Origin: Zeus faber
Lineage: Eukaryota > Chordata > Actinopteri > Zeiformes > Zeidae
Length of the DNA: 64,000 nucleotides
Reading direction: 5' to 3'
NCBI GenBank assembly: GCA_960531495.1
Contig: OY482862.1
Coordinates: 7,536,640 to 7,600,639 of the forward strand
The notes below the pieces were generated by a model. It had not been told where the DNA came from. It did no database searches and was given only the letters and a program-made list of their open reading frames with translations. Below, piece by piece: positions 35,349-48,000 of the stretch; positions within the stretch are counted from its first letter, which is position 1, and each line of letters opens with the position of its first letter. The translations under genes and the position numbers were made by a program.

Positions 35349-35868
35349 TTTGTGGTCTCTATATTTTTAAAACATCAATTTTGAATCAGCAAAAGGCACT
35401 GGCAGTCAACCCAGACAACCCTGAGTCATGTCTTTATGTTATTTGTTTAAAGGTCATTTTCAGCCTTTTAATTACTTGAACTTGTGATAAAAAAAAAAGT
35501 GACATTAGAATGAGAAAGATTTTTTTATCAATTAATGAACATGTTAATTCACTTGTTCTCAACGCGTTTCAGGGTCAGAAAGAATTGTGGTATCTGACGC
35601 GGCGATGTGCGCTCCACTCACATGGCCCGTCGACATTGAGCGTATAATGTCAACTTTAATCCTCTGCGATCCTTTTGGATAGGTCGACAGATTCTGTCCC
35701 AGCGTCTCCATGCAAACCGTTGAACCTCAGATAAACCGATAAACACCGGGGGTGTGGAATGGATCCCGTCACACCGTATTCTCATAGGGGGTGAAGATTT
35801 TCCGAAAAACTGTCACATGCTTTGTTATGACACCGGCTCTGGAAGCTTCCACGGCTGGGACAGTGCAG
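35349..35868. other. Unique non-coding sequence
   Basis: Nothing recognised. Confidence 0.45.

Positions 35869-35934
<66 letters not shown>
35869..35934. repeat. (TAA)n microsatellite
   Basis: About 22 TAA units. It reads as poly-Asn in one frame, a repeat artefact. Confidence 0.96.
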
Positions 35935-35936
<2 letters not shown>

Positions 35937-36419
35937 TGATAAATATAGCTACAGGCAGCAATCCACAGGGTCCAGTTTATTCATTTTAGGTACGTATTAC
36001 AGTTTTTTGGTTTCTGTGAAACGCATCACAAGTTACAAAAGTTAGAAACATCATGGACTTATGTCTGGACCAATCAATATGAACTGACCTCGAGGACTGG
36101 ACTTTTGGACAACTGGACAATTGCTTCTTTATTGTCTTCGATTTTCGGCTATTTTTTCGGCATCTGGAAGAATAACAAAAACAAACTCTTTGATTACTAA
36201 ACTATGATAATAAATACTGTACATGCTATTTTACAAACATAATAAATAAATGTTACTTTTTAATTAATACTTCATTGTATTTTTTCTGTTAACAATCTAC
36301 ATTTGTAAAATTCTGTTTAATATATGTCTATATTGCAATGCAGACAACATTTATGGAACTTTAACATTAATTTGTCATTAAAGTTATTATGGAAGAACTT
36401 GTCAATATTTAACACTTTC
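35935..36419. other. AT-rich sequence, perhaps part of a hAT element
   Basis: No gene recognised. It may be the inner part of the hAT-type element whose right end is at 36759, but no left inverted end was found. Confidence 0.35.
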
Positions 36420-36759
36420 TGTCTTTTCAATTAAATCTGCTACGTTTAGCTGTAGGAAACTGTTGTTTCTTTAAAACAGCTGTATTTTTCCAGGCTCGGG
36501 TTTGGAGGAGGGTGAGTTCAAGTTCTAGTTGTTGTTTGAGGAAGACACGCCGCATCAGCTCCGGGGGGCCTCATCCCCGCTGCGGAGGAAGCACCGGAGC
36601 TCCTGCCGTGCGATTGGCTGTTCGTGTTGTGTCTTTGTAGGTAGAGGAAAACTGGCCCTGGATCGAACTGTATCGAAAATAAATCTCATAAATGTATTGT
36701 CGTTATCGTGGACAATTTTATAGTGAGAATTATCAAGATCGTTTTATCGCCCAGCCCTG
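36420..36759 (-). mobile_element. hAT-type element, one end recognised
   Basis: Read on the minus strand the sequence starts CAGGGCTGGGCGATAAAACG, an end shared by abundant fish hAT-type elements, followed by AT-rich CGATAA motifs. The inner part with GATTGGCTG and a GC-rich segment (36540-36620) also fits that group. The other end and the target duplication were not found, so the left limit is arbitrary and the copy may be truncated. Confidence 0.62.
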
Positions 36760-36767
36760 CCATGAAA

Positions 36768-37366
36768 TATCAAAAACATTGTGGTATTTTCCATGATTAA
36801 TTACCATTGCACGGCTTCTATTTTTCCGACAACTCGCTGGATCTTGAACGCATCACTCAGTCCAACATTCCAGTGGATTTTACAAGTTTTTGTGGATTAC
36901 TTAATATTGTATTTTTTATTAATCCAGCAAAGGACCGGATTTCAAATATCAATCGAACTGATCGAATGACTTCTACAAGGTAAGAAGCTTTATAAATATA
37001 CACGTAAATCGATAGTTTGGTAATATCAAAAGACTACAGATTGACCGATTCCAGGACCCGATTTAGTTCCAATGGACACGGTCTGGCTCAATTGAATCTA
37101 TACATTTATAATGTGAATAATATGATGACGTCATAAAGCGTCTTACTGTAATTCTCATCTCATTCTAAAATGAACAAGTGTGCCATGTCAGTTAATCAAG
37201 ATTTTTTTTTTATTTCGGGTCAAAGTTATTTGTTTTTTTCTGAATATCTGCTCTATAATAAGTGCATCTCACACAAGTCTTTGTGTGCGGTTAAAACAAG
37301 ACGTAAACTGTGTTCGTGTGTTATGCAGAAGTTGGTGTTCCAGATTGTTTTAGGGTGGACGCCTTG
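36768..37366. other. Unique non-coding sequence
   Basis: AT-rich; no gene recognised. Confidence 0.45.
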
Positions 37367-37540
37367 TAATAATAATGATCATAATAATAATAACAGTTAT
37401 TGTTAATATTATTATTACTAATAATAATAAATAATACAATATTAACAATATTATTCTGTCTCATAAACAAACACATAATATTAAATAATGTAAATTATAT
37501 TATATATATATATATATATTTGGGTTTTTTTATTATTATT
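37367..37540. repeat. (TAA)n/(TTA)n and (TA)n tracts
   Basis: TAA units, their complement TTA units (37407-37420) and a TA array (37497-37519). Confidence 0.88.
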
Positions 37541-37715
37541 ATTGATACAAAAACACTTTTTACTTACTCCATCTACAAATGTAGTCCGATGTGGATCAAA
37601 CTTTAGGGGCAGCGTGGACTGGGTGGGATAAATGGTTTCTGAGCGCCAGACATTTTGACCTGTGATAGTGGCAGAAGAAAAATAACAAAATAATAGGGTT
37701 CCCACCACCCCTTAT

Positions 37716-37756
37716 AATAAGAATAAGAATAAGAATATGAATAAGAATAAGAATAA

Positions 37757-37791
<35 letters not shown>
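37716..37791. repeat. (AATAAG)n then (TAA)n
   Basis: About six AATAAG hexamers pass directly into about 12 TAA units. Confidence 0.93.
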
Positions 37792-37793
<2 letters not shown>

Positions 37794-37976
37794 GGCGGTG
37801 AGAGTGAGGCGAGGTCAATCCAGCTCTCCAAAACGCCCTCTGCATATTCACAAGATACAGTACAGCAATCCTTCATCCGTTTCACCTTTTGGGTCAAACT
37901 CCATTGTGTGAGTGATAGAATAATAACTAATAACCTCCTCCCCTTGCACGCACACTTACTCACATGTCATGTATAG

Positions 37977-38371
37977 CAGAGGTTCCCAAGCTTTTTTCTG
38001 CCATTGGACACTTTTCACAGTGAAATTGTCTCACAACACATGACTAAAAACAAGAGAAACATGTAGAACCGTGTGCATTATTATGGCCTACTGATGGTGG
38101 TGCACAACAGGAGCCACTCCTACAACTGAATGGATGAGGGAGTGAATCTTAAATTCACAAACTAAAAATGATAAACTCAAGAGTCAAACCTTTGATGACT
38201 ACATGTAGTCCTCACTTTCAACTTGTTCTGCTGGAGCTGGTATTCTGGCTGAAACTGGTGAATGAATTAGTGCAGCCTTGCAATTTTGATCTCGCAACAC
38301 AAAAGCAAATCTCCACGACTCGTTTTTTAACAAAAAAGTGGAATTTGAAAAATGTTCACGGCAAAACACTA
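37977..38371 (+). mobile_element. Non-autonomous hAT-type element with perfect target duplication
   Basis: The 395-bp element is flanked by identical 8-bp sequences ATGTATAG (37969-37976 and 38372-38379), the hAT hallmark. The left end is CAGAGGTTCCCAAGC and the right end, on the minus strand, TAGTGTTTTGCCG. It belongs with 52988-53697, 58488-59100 and the fragment at 16345-16447: all share TTGCAATTTTGATCTYGCAA near the right end, and the first three share GACTCACAA..CTGAAA-like inner sequence. The intact target duplication suggests it is the youngest of the four. No transposase. Confidence 0.9.
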
Positions 38372-38432
38372 ATGTATAGCACCGTGCATGGTAGGTTATT
38401 TGAGCTAGTATGGTTCCAGACGAGGAGTCATT

Positions 38433-38445
38433 TCACACACACACG

Positions 38446-38483
<38 letters not shown>

Positions 38484-38556
38484 CACACACACACACACAC
38501 GCACACACGCACACACACACACACACAGAAACACACAGACACACACACACACACAG
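38433..38556. repeat. (CA)n microsatellite with CG/CAGA interruptions
   Basis: About 124 bp, beginning 54 bp after the hAT element's target duplication. Confidence 0.95.
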
Positions 38557-39128
38557 AGTGAGCTTGGTAGTAATCCAGCTGTTTATCGATATCACTTCCT
38601 CCACTGAAACCTCCGCCAGCGTTAGATTCCGACCAAGACGTCGGCCGGGGCCCCGTCCTACAGAACACAAAACATACCGTCTTTTTGGGACGTTGTGTTT
38701 GTTTTGTACTTGGTTGGGGTTAGTTCTGATTCAGTTACAGACGATTTGATTTTTTCTTCCTCATTGGATCTCCCCCGTGCCCCGCTGCCAAACATCTGCT
38801 TTGAAATTCCGTGAGCTTTCTTGCAAATTTTTCGACAGAACAATGAACCCACCGCATACAGGCGTTTGTGATTTACTTCTCCGTGTTTCTGACATTCCTT
38901 CTTCATTGTTTGCTCGATGGCTTCGACGTCCAGCACCTCTTCTGTTCCACTTAAACACTGGAGTCGACTGGAGCGGCTTCAGGTGACATTATGCACGTGA
39001 TAGGGTATAAGGCTCGCTTGACACGGCCGTGGGGGCCAGAGATAAGCACCTGACACATCCTGGTTTCTGCCCATCGTAATCAGCCCACATCCACAGTTTA
39101 CACGCTTCAAACGGAGTGGGGAAGTGCC
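38557..39128. other. Unique non-coding sequence
   Basis: No gene recognised. Confidence 0.45.
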
Positions 39129-39158
39129 GCGGACGCCCTGTGTAAACAGGGCGTCCGC
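39129..39158. repeat. Perfect GC-rich hairpin: 13-bp arms, 4-base loop
   Basis: Left arm GCGGACGCCCTGT (39129-39141) and right arm ACAGGGCGTCCGC (39146-39158) pair exactly around GTAA. There is no T run after it, and the context is eukaryotic, so a bacterial-type terminator is not implied. Confidence 0.85.
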
Positions 39159-39515
39159 ACAGGAAGCTGCGGCTGTCCCAAGTTTACCTGTCAGACATGA
39201 ACCCAAGCCCGACTTCAATGGGGTTTCACGGTTCTGCAACGGATGGATTGGGTTGTGATTTAACTGGAGATACGATGTGAAATTCAAAGCAATACGAGTT
39301 ACGAGATGCTGACGGTGGTGATGGCGGATGACAGAAGAGATGGTAAGGGTGTGATGTTGGTGAATTGGCGACTTTGACGTGCTGAGGGGTGGGAGGATGG
39401 ATGGCGAGCTTGATGAAGGATGGAAAACCAGGGGCCTTGACTCGGGATGGGGGAGTCATGAGGGCGTCAGGCCTCAGCCGAGCCTTCGGATCCCCCTGGT
39501 GCTTGCTAAGGGTTG
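39159..39515. other. Unique non-coding sequence
   Basis: Nothing recognised; GATGG-type short repeats lie near 39396-39420. Confidence 0.45.
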
Positions 39516-39555
39516 GAGAGAGCGCGAGAGAGAGAGCGAGAGAGAGAGCGAGACA
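39516..39555. repeat. (GA)n microsatellite, CG interrupted
   Basis: About 40 bp of GA repeat with three CG interruptions. Confidence 0.92.
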
Positions 39556-40050
39556 GGGGGAGACTAGGGAGGTGGTGCATTAAGAAACCTAAGACAACCG
39601 AACGACGGGTGGATCTGACGGGTGTATGAAAAAGTTGATTGGTAGTAGGTGGGGTCGGGGTGTGGTCTCCACTCCTGAACTTCAGTTAATTCTAACCCCG
39701 TTTAAAGCGGCCTGCGACCGGGGGGCCTCAGATCTGAACGTCCATCACCGCCCGTTGAGCCGTGCCTTAGATGTATTCTAGAGGGGGTTCGTCTCCTCGG
39801 AAAAAGCCAGAGCTCTGTCTGTCTCTCAAAGGAAAACACAAAGGGCCTTGCAAGCGAGCTTGCAGGGATTTCTAGAATCCGTGCGGTCGCTGTGGTTATT
39901 ACTAAGCAAGGAGGACAAGAAGTTATGTTTATCCTTGCCCCTCCACCCATGGTTTAAACAGTGCGGCTCCGGTCAAATAAAATTACGACCTGAGCCGCCG
40001 CCGCCATGGTTTTCGGCGCTGACGCTTTTTTTTCGAGAGAGAAACAACGG

Positions 40051-40085
<35 letters not shown>

Positions 40086-40417
40086 CGGCGGAACGAGTTT
40101 GTAGTGTTGGTCGTCTCACCGCGGAGGAACACCTCCGAATAGTGTGAAAACATTGTAGCTGGATGCATCTCTCCTTGCTCTCTCGTTCCTTCTCTCCCCC
40201 CCTCTCATACTTTGGCTGCGGTCGAGCTGAAGAGAGAGAACAGGACACGCCTAAAACCCTAAAATGTCCCCGGTGGCCGGTGTCAGTTGTGCGTTGAGAT
40301 TGTGGTCCTTGGCCCCGGCCCAAGGATTAGGTGTTCCAGGGAAGAAAGATTTCTTGGCTCCCCCAATTCCCGAGAGAGGGCCTTGGGAATGGCGAGTTTG
40401 CCCCACCACCCCCCCAC

Positions 40418-40423
<6 letters not shown>
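39556..40423. other. Unique sequence with (GA)n at 40050-40085
   Basis: A GA tract lies at 40050-40085. Otherwise no gene or mobile element recognised. Confidence 0.45.

Positions 40424-40466
<43 letters not shown>
40424..40466. repeat. (CA)n microsatellite
   Basis: About 21 CA units. Confidence 0.95.
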
Positions 40467-40467
<1 letters not shown>

Positions 40468-40679
40468 CCCTTTCTCTACCGCGTTGTACAGCAGGCCATG
40501 TTGGTATGCAGTGCTTGATGGTGGCCAACGCAACATTGCAATCAGCAGAACATGCCAGCCGAGAGAAAGGGGGGATCACGTTGAAAAGAAAGGAGGGAGA
40601 GTGATCCACTGTGTGCAAAGATAGAGAAAAGACAGACGAGAGGGGGGGAGGAAACAATGAGCTGGCAGAGAGGCAGAGC

Positions 40680-40733
40680 AAGAAAAGAAAAGAAAAGAAA
40701 AGGAAAAGAAAGGAAAAGAAAAGAAAAGAAAAA
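40680..40733. repeat. (AAAAG)n purine repeat
   Basis: About ten AAAAG units with two AAAGG variants. Confidence 0.93.
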
Positions 40734-40789
40734 GTGGTGGTGTCACCAGAGAAGAGAGACAGCGATCCTGGGTGGAGAGAGAGGGATGG

Positions 40790-40877
40790 AGTAAGAGAGA
40801 GAGAGAGCGAGAGAGAGAGAGAGAGAGGGAGGCTGGAGGAGGAGGGGACAATAAACATATTGTTTGGCGGAGTTGAG

Positions 40878-40922
<45 letters not shown>

Positions 40923-40947
40923 AGAGAGAGAGGGAGAGAGTAAGAGA
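40790..40947. repeat. (GA)n purine tracts
   Basis: GA arrays at 40793-40832 and 40879-40945 with G-rich interruptions. With the AAAAG array just upstream this makes about 270 bp of mostly purine strand, capable of triplex formation. Confidence 0.93.
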
Positions 40948-42020
40948 GGAGCTTTCTGAAGGATCTGCAGAGAATAGCACCACCTTCAGGACACATTGCG
41001 GCTGCAACGCAAACAGATCATCCAGATTAATGACACAATAGTTCAATGATTTACTATAAAGGGAGACTTTGGTGAATTGTTTCCTCATCTTGATGTTTTC
41101 CATATATCATTCATCGCTCTCCTACACTGCACAGTGAGTTTTTGTAGAAAGTAGATCCTGAAACGACCGATTATCTGGTTTTAAAAAAAGGAGAGGGAAG
41201 CCCCAAAAGAAACAGGCGGGATCGGTGCTCAAACCAGGGCGAACCTGGTCTTGGCCGTCCCTGCAACGGCTCAATAACTCAAATAAATGAAGGCGATGAA
41301 AAAATGACGCGGAGTTGGCGTGCGTTCTGTCGGACCGTGTTCTTTTGGGAGCCACTGAGGCTTCTCGGGGATGGGGTCGGTTTCGTAACTGGCAACTTTA
41401 AGTTGGGGGCTGCCCCGTTCCATGTGTAATGTAGTGGGTTCTAAGGTCGATTCGCAAAACACTGCACGGGGTCTGATTACAACAATGCTCTTCCGCTTTT
41501 CTTTAAGTTCTCTCCTTTAGGTCCTCGCTAGGACAGTCGAACTACAACGCTGAGGAGCTGTCATCACCTCCGCCTGAGAACCCCACCCCCCCCCGCACCT
41601 CCTCTCCCCCGAGGTCGATCGTGTTACGATCGCTGTCGGCTGCGGCGTGTACCTCCATGTGTCCCGGAGCGACTTAAGGTGATTTACGCAACGGGGAAAT
41701 TGCGCGGGACAGTCCCAGTAACGACCTGGGTGGGAACGAAAAGGGAAGAAAAAAAAAAGGGGTTTGAGAGCATTTCTTGGATCATTCTTTCCTCATCCAC
41801 CCAGTCCACGCCCACCCCCCTTCCTCCATTCCATCACCGTGTTCCATAATTGAGATTCAAAAGTTATGCTGGAAGTGTTTGCTCCGCGCCGAGAGCGGAT
41901 CTTCTGACCAAGTCACACTTTTACATTATCGTGACTAAATAATGACGTGTCAGCTGGGTGACGGCTCAGCGTGATCCGTATCAATAAATGTAATGTACAC
42001 AATAAATGCTACTGCTTCAC
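40948..42020. other. Unique non-coding sequence
   Basis: Nothing recognised beyond a short hairpin CGATCGT-GTT-ACGATCG near 41617-41633. Confidence 0.45.
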
Positions 42021-42049
42021 TTTCTCTCTCTCTCTCGCTCTCTCTCGGG
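42021..42049. repeat. (CT)n microsatellite
   Basis: About 28 bp of CT repeat with CG interruptions. Confidence 0.9.
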
Positions 42050-44463
42050 CTCCCACAACCTGCCACCCCCTTATCATCGGAGCCAACTGTAACAACAGAG
42101 CGTCCCGAAGACCGAGGGAATCTAGACGGTTGACAACGGAGCGTCTCCCCACCGCAGAAAGCCAAATATTTACCCTGTCCACTTCGCCTCTTGCCATCAT
42201 GGCCGCCTCCTCTTAGCCTTGCACACTGCACCGATGTGCCCTTACTCGCCCTTTCAGAGATCCTTTGAAGGCCGCTGCTCTGCTGCTGGAGCCGGTACCT
42301 CCCAATCGCTCTGCTCGGTGAACACAAGGCCCTCAAACTATTTAGCAAGAAACCACCGACAAGGAAGATATACAGGCTTAGTTAAACAGTGGACCAGCCC
42401 CACCAAAACCTGGTATTTCCATCCTGCTTGGATCGTGCAGGACTGCGGCAGAAGCGTGTGAGCTTGTGGGAGAGCCATTTCTTCTTCCCTCCGCGTGGGT
42501 TCATCCCTCCTTTTTCCCTCTTGAACCGTTCATCGAGGAGCCTTCAATAGTAAACCCAGTTACCTTCAGCAGTACAGTAAAACTAAGTCAATGAGCAGTG
42601 CACACAACTGGATGTGGAAAAGTCCAATAAGGGCATTGTTCCTGCGGGTTCTTGCCCATGGAGAGTAACTCCCCTGTTGTCATGAAGCGAGGCCCCACTT
42701 ACAGTGAGGGCTGGGAACAAAGTCTATTAGCCCGAGTATGTTAGTTCTCTCTGATAGATGCACGAAGGGCTGAAAAGCACAGATGGTGGAGAACGTGATC
42801 CATTGAGGGTGGAGGGGGGGCGCTGGGTGCATTGGCGATGGTGTAGGGGGTCCCATAGGTCTGCCACTTAGTCAAGGATCATGTGGGCTAAAAGTCTGCC
42901 CCGAGGAAAATGGATGGAGAGCACCAACAAATGGGGTCCCTTGGCTATTTTATATGGGTATATCGTGCGGTACATATGCGTGCACATGTGCTCAAGTAAA
43001 ATAATTACATTTCTACCTCCATACAGCAGTAAAACAAACTGTTCTTGTTGAATCTGGTAACTGCTATCGATTCCAGGTCAGACTCGCAGGCAAGAAGGCC
43101 TCTGAGTTCCAACGCATTTGTGGGTGGTACTAAGCTGCATTATTCCATATCTGACATACCTGCGTGCGGAATGGATTTCGCAGTCAACTGCCATCTTCTA
43201 TCCGATTAGGTCGTCCACTTAAAGGAATGAGCCCTTAAAATCCACTGTTTAAAAGCTAGCTGGAAGATTGAGGACATTATTTTTATTTCTTTTTTCTTTT
43301 CTTTTTTTCCTTTATTACATGATGTCCAATAACCTGGGGGGAAACGCACGAAAGAAAACGTGTCCACTCGCCCGCTTCAGTCAGTGCCGTGCCAAAGCCA
43401 AAAGTGCAAGAGGGGATGGGGGAGTGAAAAACCTCCCTAATCTGATGAAAGGGCCAGATTATGGAGCAAATTGAGACCATTTTGAGCTGATAACCATTCA
43501 GATGCTTTGGGGCTTGGATTAGTACATTGTTATCTCATCTTAGGGGGTTCCACTCCCTGCTGCTGCTGCTGCTGATGGATACCACTGGGGGGGTTGGGGT
43601 TGGAGGTTTTGCTGATGATGGTCAAGAGAGGACCGCTCGGTCATAACTTTCACTCATTAGATGATTAGGATTTGATGTAGACACAGTAGCGTGATGGTGC
43701 TGATAAGCCTTTCAAAAAGGCCAGACACCAGGTGGTGGACATTTGCAATGGTATCTCAGATTTTCTTTGAGCATTATCCGATGGCTTAGCGAGGTAGATG
43801 TTCCACCGGGGGGGACCTTTCACACTATATCTGGTTCCACTCTAAGTCTTTTTGGGTAAGGCTAAGCTTCACTCCCACCTTGATGTAGAACACATGGCGC
43901 GGCGCTGAGGGTCTGTTCCTCAGCCAAACTCACCCGTTCCCTACCTACGCCATGTGCGACTGCGTCGGTCTGAGCGTGTTTGTCAGGTTGAAAGTGCCTG
44001 TTTGGAAAACGGGACAACCTTCCCCTACTTTTTCTCCTTAAACCAGCCATTTCCAAGGAGTTAATTACACGACCACCGACACGAGCGGAGCGTTACTTCA
44101 CAGTAAACATTTGAAGCCAGAAGTGTCGCTGTAATTGCTACCTGGCGCGAGATCGTCCCCTTTGATCCGAGCACCCCCACCCCCTTCCTGTTCTAAAGTT
44201 TTTTCCAAAGTGGAAATGTATTTATTGGAGCACTACCACTTCCTACCACAGCATCTGGGGAGCCCATGGATCGGCGGAGGTTGAGCTGCGGAATGGATCC
44301 CTTTACACCTCAAGTCCCCGGGACAAAAGAACCTGGGAAAAAAGAAAAGAAAAAGGCAAATCCGAAAAATTCTCACAGAAGGGCCAAAGTCAACAGAGTT
44401 TAATTGCAATTGTGCATTACCGGGTGGAGAGCTGGAACTCGGCATAACGGCACTGTTTCACAT
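42050..44463. other. Long unique repeat-poor stretch
   Basis: No simple repeat of note, except GCTGCTGCTGCTGCTG at 43559-43575. No mobile element and no convincing exon. It is a good candidate for conservation testing. Confidence 0.4.
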
Positions 44464-44600
44464 TAAAGGAGAATTCCACCTTTTTTCGACGTAGCCCTCA
44501 TCCACTGTTTTTTTTTTTTTTTTTGATTGTGTGTTTAAGTGATTGCGTCCACGTGCACTGTTTCTTTAAAAGCATTCAATTTTGTTTACACCAGGAAGAA
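44464..44600 (+). other. Possible TTAA-type MITE end
   Basis: TTAAAGGAGAATTCCACCTT fits the TTAAAGGRR start of T2-type elements. No matching right end was found downstream, and a T run (44507-44524) interrupts the sequence. Low confidence. Confidence 0.3.
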
Positions 44601-45000
44601 GCAACTATGCACCATGGAATGAGAGTGTGTAGTATGTAGTATGTAGTAGTGTGTTTGTTAGGTTTCAAGGCTTGATTAAATTTGTTGTTTCCCATCAAAT
44701 GTCGGTTGAATGCAGTCCAGTTTTAAGAGCTGATTTGTGGAAGAAACTCTGATAACCGTATTGTTAACAGGTTTATCAGGACTGTCTGACTTCATTATGA
44801 GCTTCTTTAGTTCAAATAGGAGATTTAACTCTTTGTTTCAAGTCTTAAATGTTTGACCCATTAGGCTGCGGTTAAGCACAGTGAGAAGCCCCAGGATTAT
44901 TTGATTCACGTACTGCATTATGTTTCAGGAGTCAGTTAGGTTCAGTTAGTTGCTGGGTAGGAATTAGGTTAGCTGTTACGTTCAGTTTAGTAATTATTGT

Positions 45001-45085
45001 GCTTAATCTCCGGGTGTATTGTAAAGGCATTTCACTGCATATATGTATGAAGGTATGTATATGAATGTGACAAATAAACCTCTTG
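45001..45085 (+). mobile_element. Probable LINE/SINE 3' tail fragment
   Basis: GGCATTTCACTGCATATATG followed by TGTGACAAATAAACCTCTTGAAATTTGAA resembles the 3' end of abundant fish non-LTR retrotransposons (TTTCACTGCA..GTGACAAATAAA..TTTGAA). No coding part. Assignment is by recall. Confidence 0.5.
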
Positions 45086-48000
45086 AAATTTGAAAAAGCA
45101 GAGAGGTAAGTTTCCCAATAGCAGAGCATCCAACAAGGCTGTGCGTTAAACAGCCTATTAAAATGAGGGGAACCAACATTTGTCCTGGGCTGGAAAAATA
45201 GCCAACCCATCCTTTAATTCTGAGTATTTTATTTCAATGTTGAGCATACCTTTAGAATGAAAGTGAGGATCTAATCAATAAAAAACCTTCAGATTCTTGC
45301 CACTCCATGGTACACAGTTGTCTATCCTCGGATCCAGTTCTGGTGAGATTACTATAGTTGAAAGAAATGGCATTATCTTTCAATCAATACATGGACTATG
45401 CTACGCCTTCTGTTTGTGGATGGCGGTGGAAGAAGAGAATAAAGCCTGTGGTGCTTTCCTCCTTCTTCCCTGGCCAAAAGGAAGGTTCTTGTGGAACTGG
45501 TAGTCCCACCCCTGGTTCTTAAATCCCCCTCCGACGGTCCATAAACCGGTCTGAATAACTCCATTCATAGAGCCCGGGGGACACCCAGAAACATGCATCA
45601 CCATCACATGCACATTTTTGCTCATTGAATCTCAAACCCATTTGTCTAGGAGGAATTGTGAATTTCACGGTGCGACTTGGAGAAAACAAGACTTGCGAAA
45701 GTTACCATTTTGCCGGGCAGAAGCATTGCAGATTATACGTACCTCTGTTTTTTTGTTTTGTTTTGGGTTTTGTTGCCCCCCCCTGTTTATTTCCTCGCAT
45801 CCATGCAAAAGGTTGGCCCGGAGATATGAGGTCATCAGCGTGAATGTATGCGATGCCGATGTACAGCACATTGCCTATTTGCAGCGTAGGAACATTCTCC
45901 ACAAATCAGCTGACCCATGCCGCTAATCTCAAATAGACCTGAAAAAAGTCCACGGCAAGGGGGGGCGGGGGCAGAGTCTGAGACTTCCAATACATTGCGG
46001 GCCAGGCATTCCTAGGGATAGGCCTACAGTGTTTTATTCATAACCTCAATATATCAATATGTGGTGCAGCATGTTAGCTAATAAAGGCACACTTCTTCCA
46101 AAACATCCCAGAAACATCACATGAAAGTACAAAGAGCGGAATAGACCGAATATCTCCCCGGGTTCATAAATTCACAATCTGATGAGATGGGATCAAATAA
46201 TAACAGATGGCGAAAAGATCATCAGAGCGCAATTAAAATAAGGGACATCAATCTTCACCGCGCCGTAAAAAATCCTGACATACTTTTCCTCTCCGACTAT
46301 TATTGCGACGGAGACGACAGAAGGGGGCAGCGATCGAGGCATCCTTCAAAAACCCGGAGACGAAAGCGAACCATATGTACAGTAGGGCTGGAGAAGACGG
46401 GGACCTAAAATGGCGGGGACCGAGGGGCTGGCGTCTGGGGAGCAGGACATGGCATGGCGGCGCCACATCTGGATGCCCCGGTCTCTCACAGAGGTACCGG
46501 CGGGGTCCGGAGAGAGGCACGAAGCGGTGCCGCCGCTCTTCCCCTCTGCTGGGAATCGACGCTCTGTCGCTGCGGCCCCAGGGAGGGGAAATTCCGATCG
46601 GGGCCCAGAACAACCGATCCCTTTTATCTTCACTTCGGTCTGAAAGAGAAAACAACAAAACTGCGGCGGAACAAAGCGCGGACACAGGAAATGACCGCAA
46701 AATTATAACCGGAGTCAATCTCCACCTTATCAATGCACCGTGTGTTTTCCAGCAACTTTGCTTGCCGCCACAAAAAGATGGATGTGTGCGGATTCAATGG
46801 AGTCTGTGTTGTAGAGTTGAGTCTTCCTCAATGACCTCAATGAGCAAAGCACACCGCTCACATGGCAGTGACATCATTTCAGACTAGACTAGAAAACTAG
46901 ACTAGAAATGCCATGAATGTCTTTTGATACATAGCAGTAGGATGGCGAATAGCGTAGCGTTTTAGAGTTTATTGCGCGGGGACGTATTTCTGTGTAAATG
47001 ACTCTTTGCCGAAGCTTATCGTGAATTCCTCCCCGCTAACCAAACAGAAAGCTTAGCTCGAACATGGGGGAAATGAATGAAAGAAACGCATTAAATGGCC
47101 GTCGCTGATCTATTTTGACTCTTCCCGAAATGTTTACCCCGGCACTCGATACACGCGGTGGACGATTATCCGCTGTGAGGTTAATCCTGCGGTCGGACTT
47201 GGGTTCTCCTTGCCCGGTCCTTGTCCTTCGGAGAGCCAGCAATCAAGGTTTGTGGCTAGCGTTTCAAAGCTCCACAATTCATCATACATATGTTTTCCAA
47301 ATCTTAAGCGACTATCCCTAGGATACACACACACTGGGCAACGCACTTTGCGCCCATATACATCGCAGGTCGAGCCTTCTCTAATCAAGAGGATGAGCTG
47401 TCCTTCACTTCAGTTCACCCAAAACTCATGGTAAAGGAATTACGCTGGTGCCCAGACGTAATGGAGTTAAACGGTCCGGGTGGAATAAACCATTATCATC
47501 CAAAGAAACGCACGCGCAGACTTCAGAGATTAGGTCGCCCCAAACCCCTTGCGCTGCTCGGCGGTGCCAGGACATCACAAAGCTAGTCTGATTTCAGACG
47601 CCATTTCTCCAAATGCGACTGCTCCCCGCCTGATTATCCAATAAGGCCTGGCAGCACAACGCCAGAGCGCCAGGGGCCCTCCTCCTCCTTTTCGGTCTTG
47701 ACGGAGGGCCCCCCTATTCTCCCCGCAAAACCCCCAGCTGCGGACTGAAATTTGCCCGTCAGAAATAGCCTCTGAAAACACTGTAATAGCCTTATCGACA
47801 GAACACCCGCAGCTCCGGGTGCCGCAAACCAGAGACTGTGCCCTTCAAATGTTCGAAGTGTCTGCAGTTATTTAGATATGGTCCCAAATGCAACGCTCAT
47901 GCCAAACCATTGGAAATTGGCAGTGTGTCTCAGAGATATTTGTGCGGAGGGTGGAGTGGGAGGAGGGTGGAGGGGGAGGGCTACATCAGCCAGTCAAAGC

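Noticed and set aside
39129-39158. Rho-independent terminator
   Set aside because: No U-tract follows and the DNA is vertebrate.
40283-41103. Minus-strand frames up to 237 codons rich in Ser/Leu
   Set aside because: Translation of GA/CT arrays.
44464-44600. TTAAAGGAGAATTCC as a complete T2-type MITE
   Set aside because: No matching inverted end downstream; kept only as a low-confidence feature.
46303-46887. 194-codon frame in unique GC-rich sequence
   Set aside because: An overlapping minus-strand frame of 161 codons exists over the same bases, and neither shows family motifs; likely chance in GC-rich DNA.
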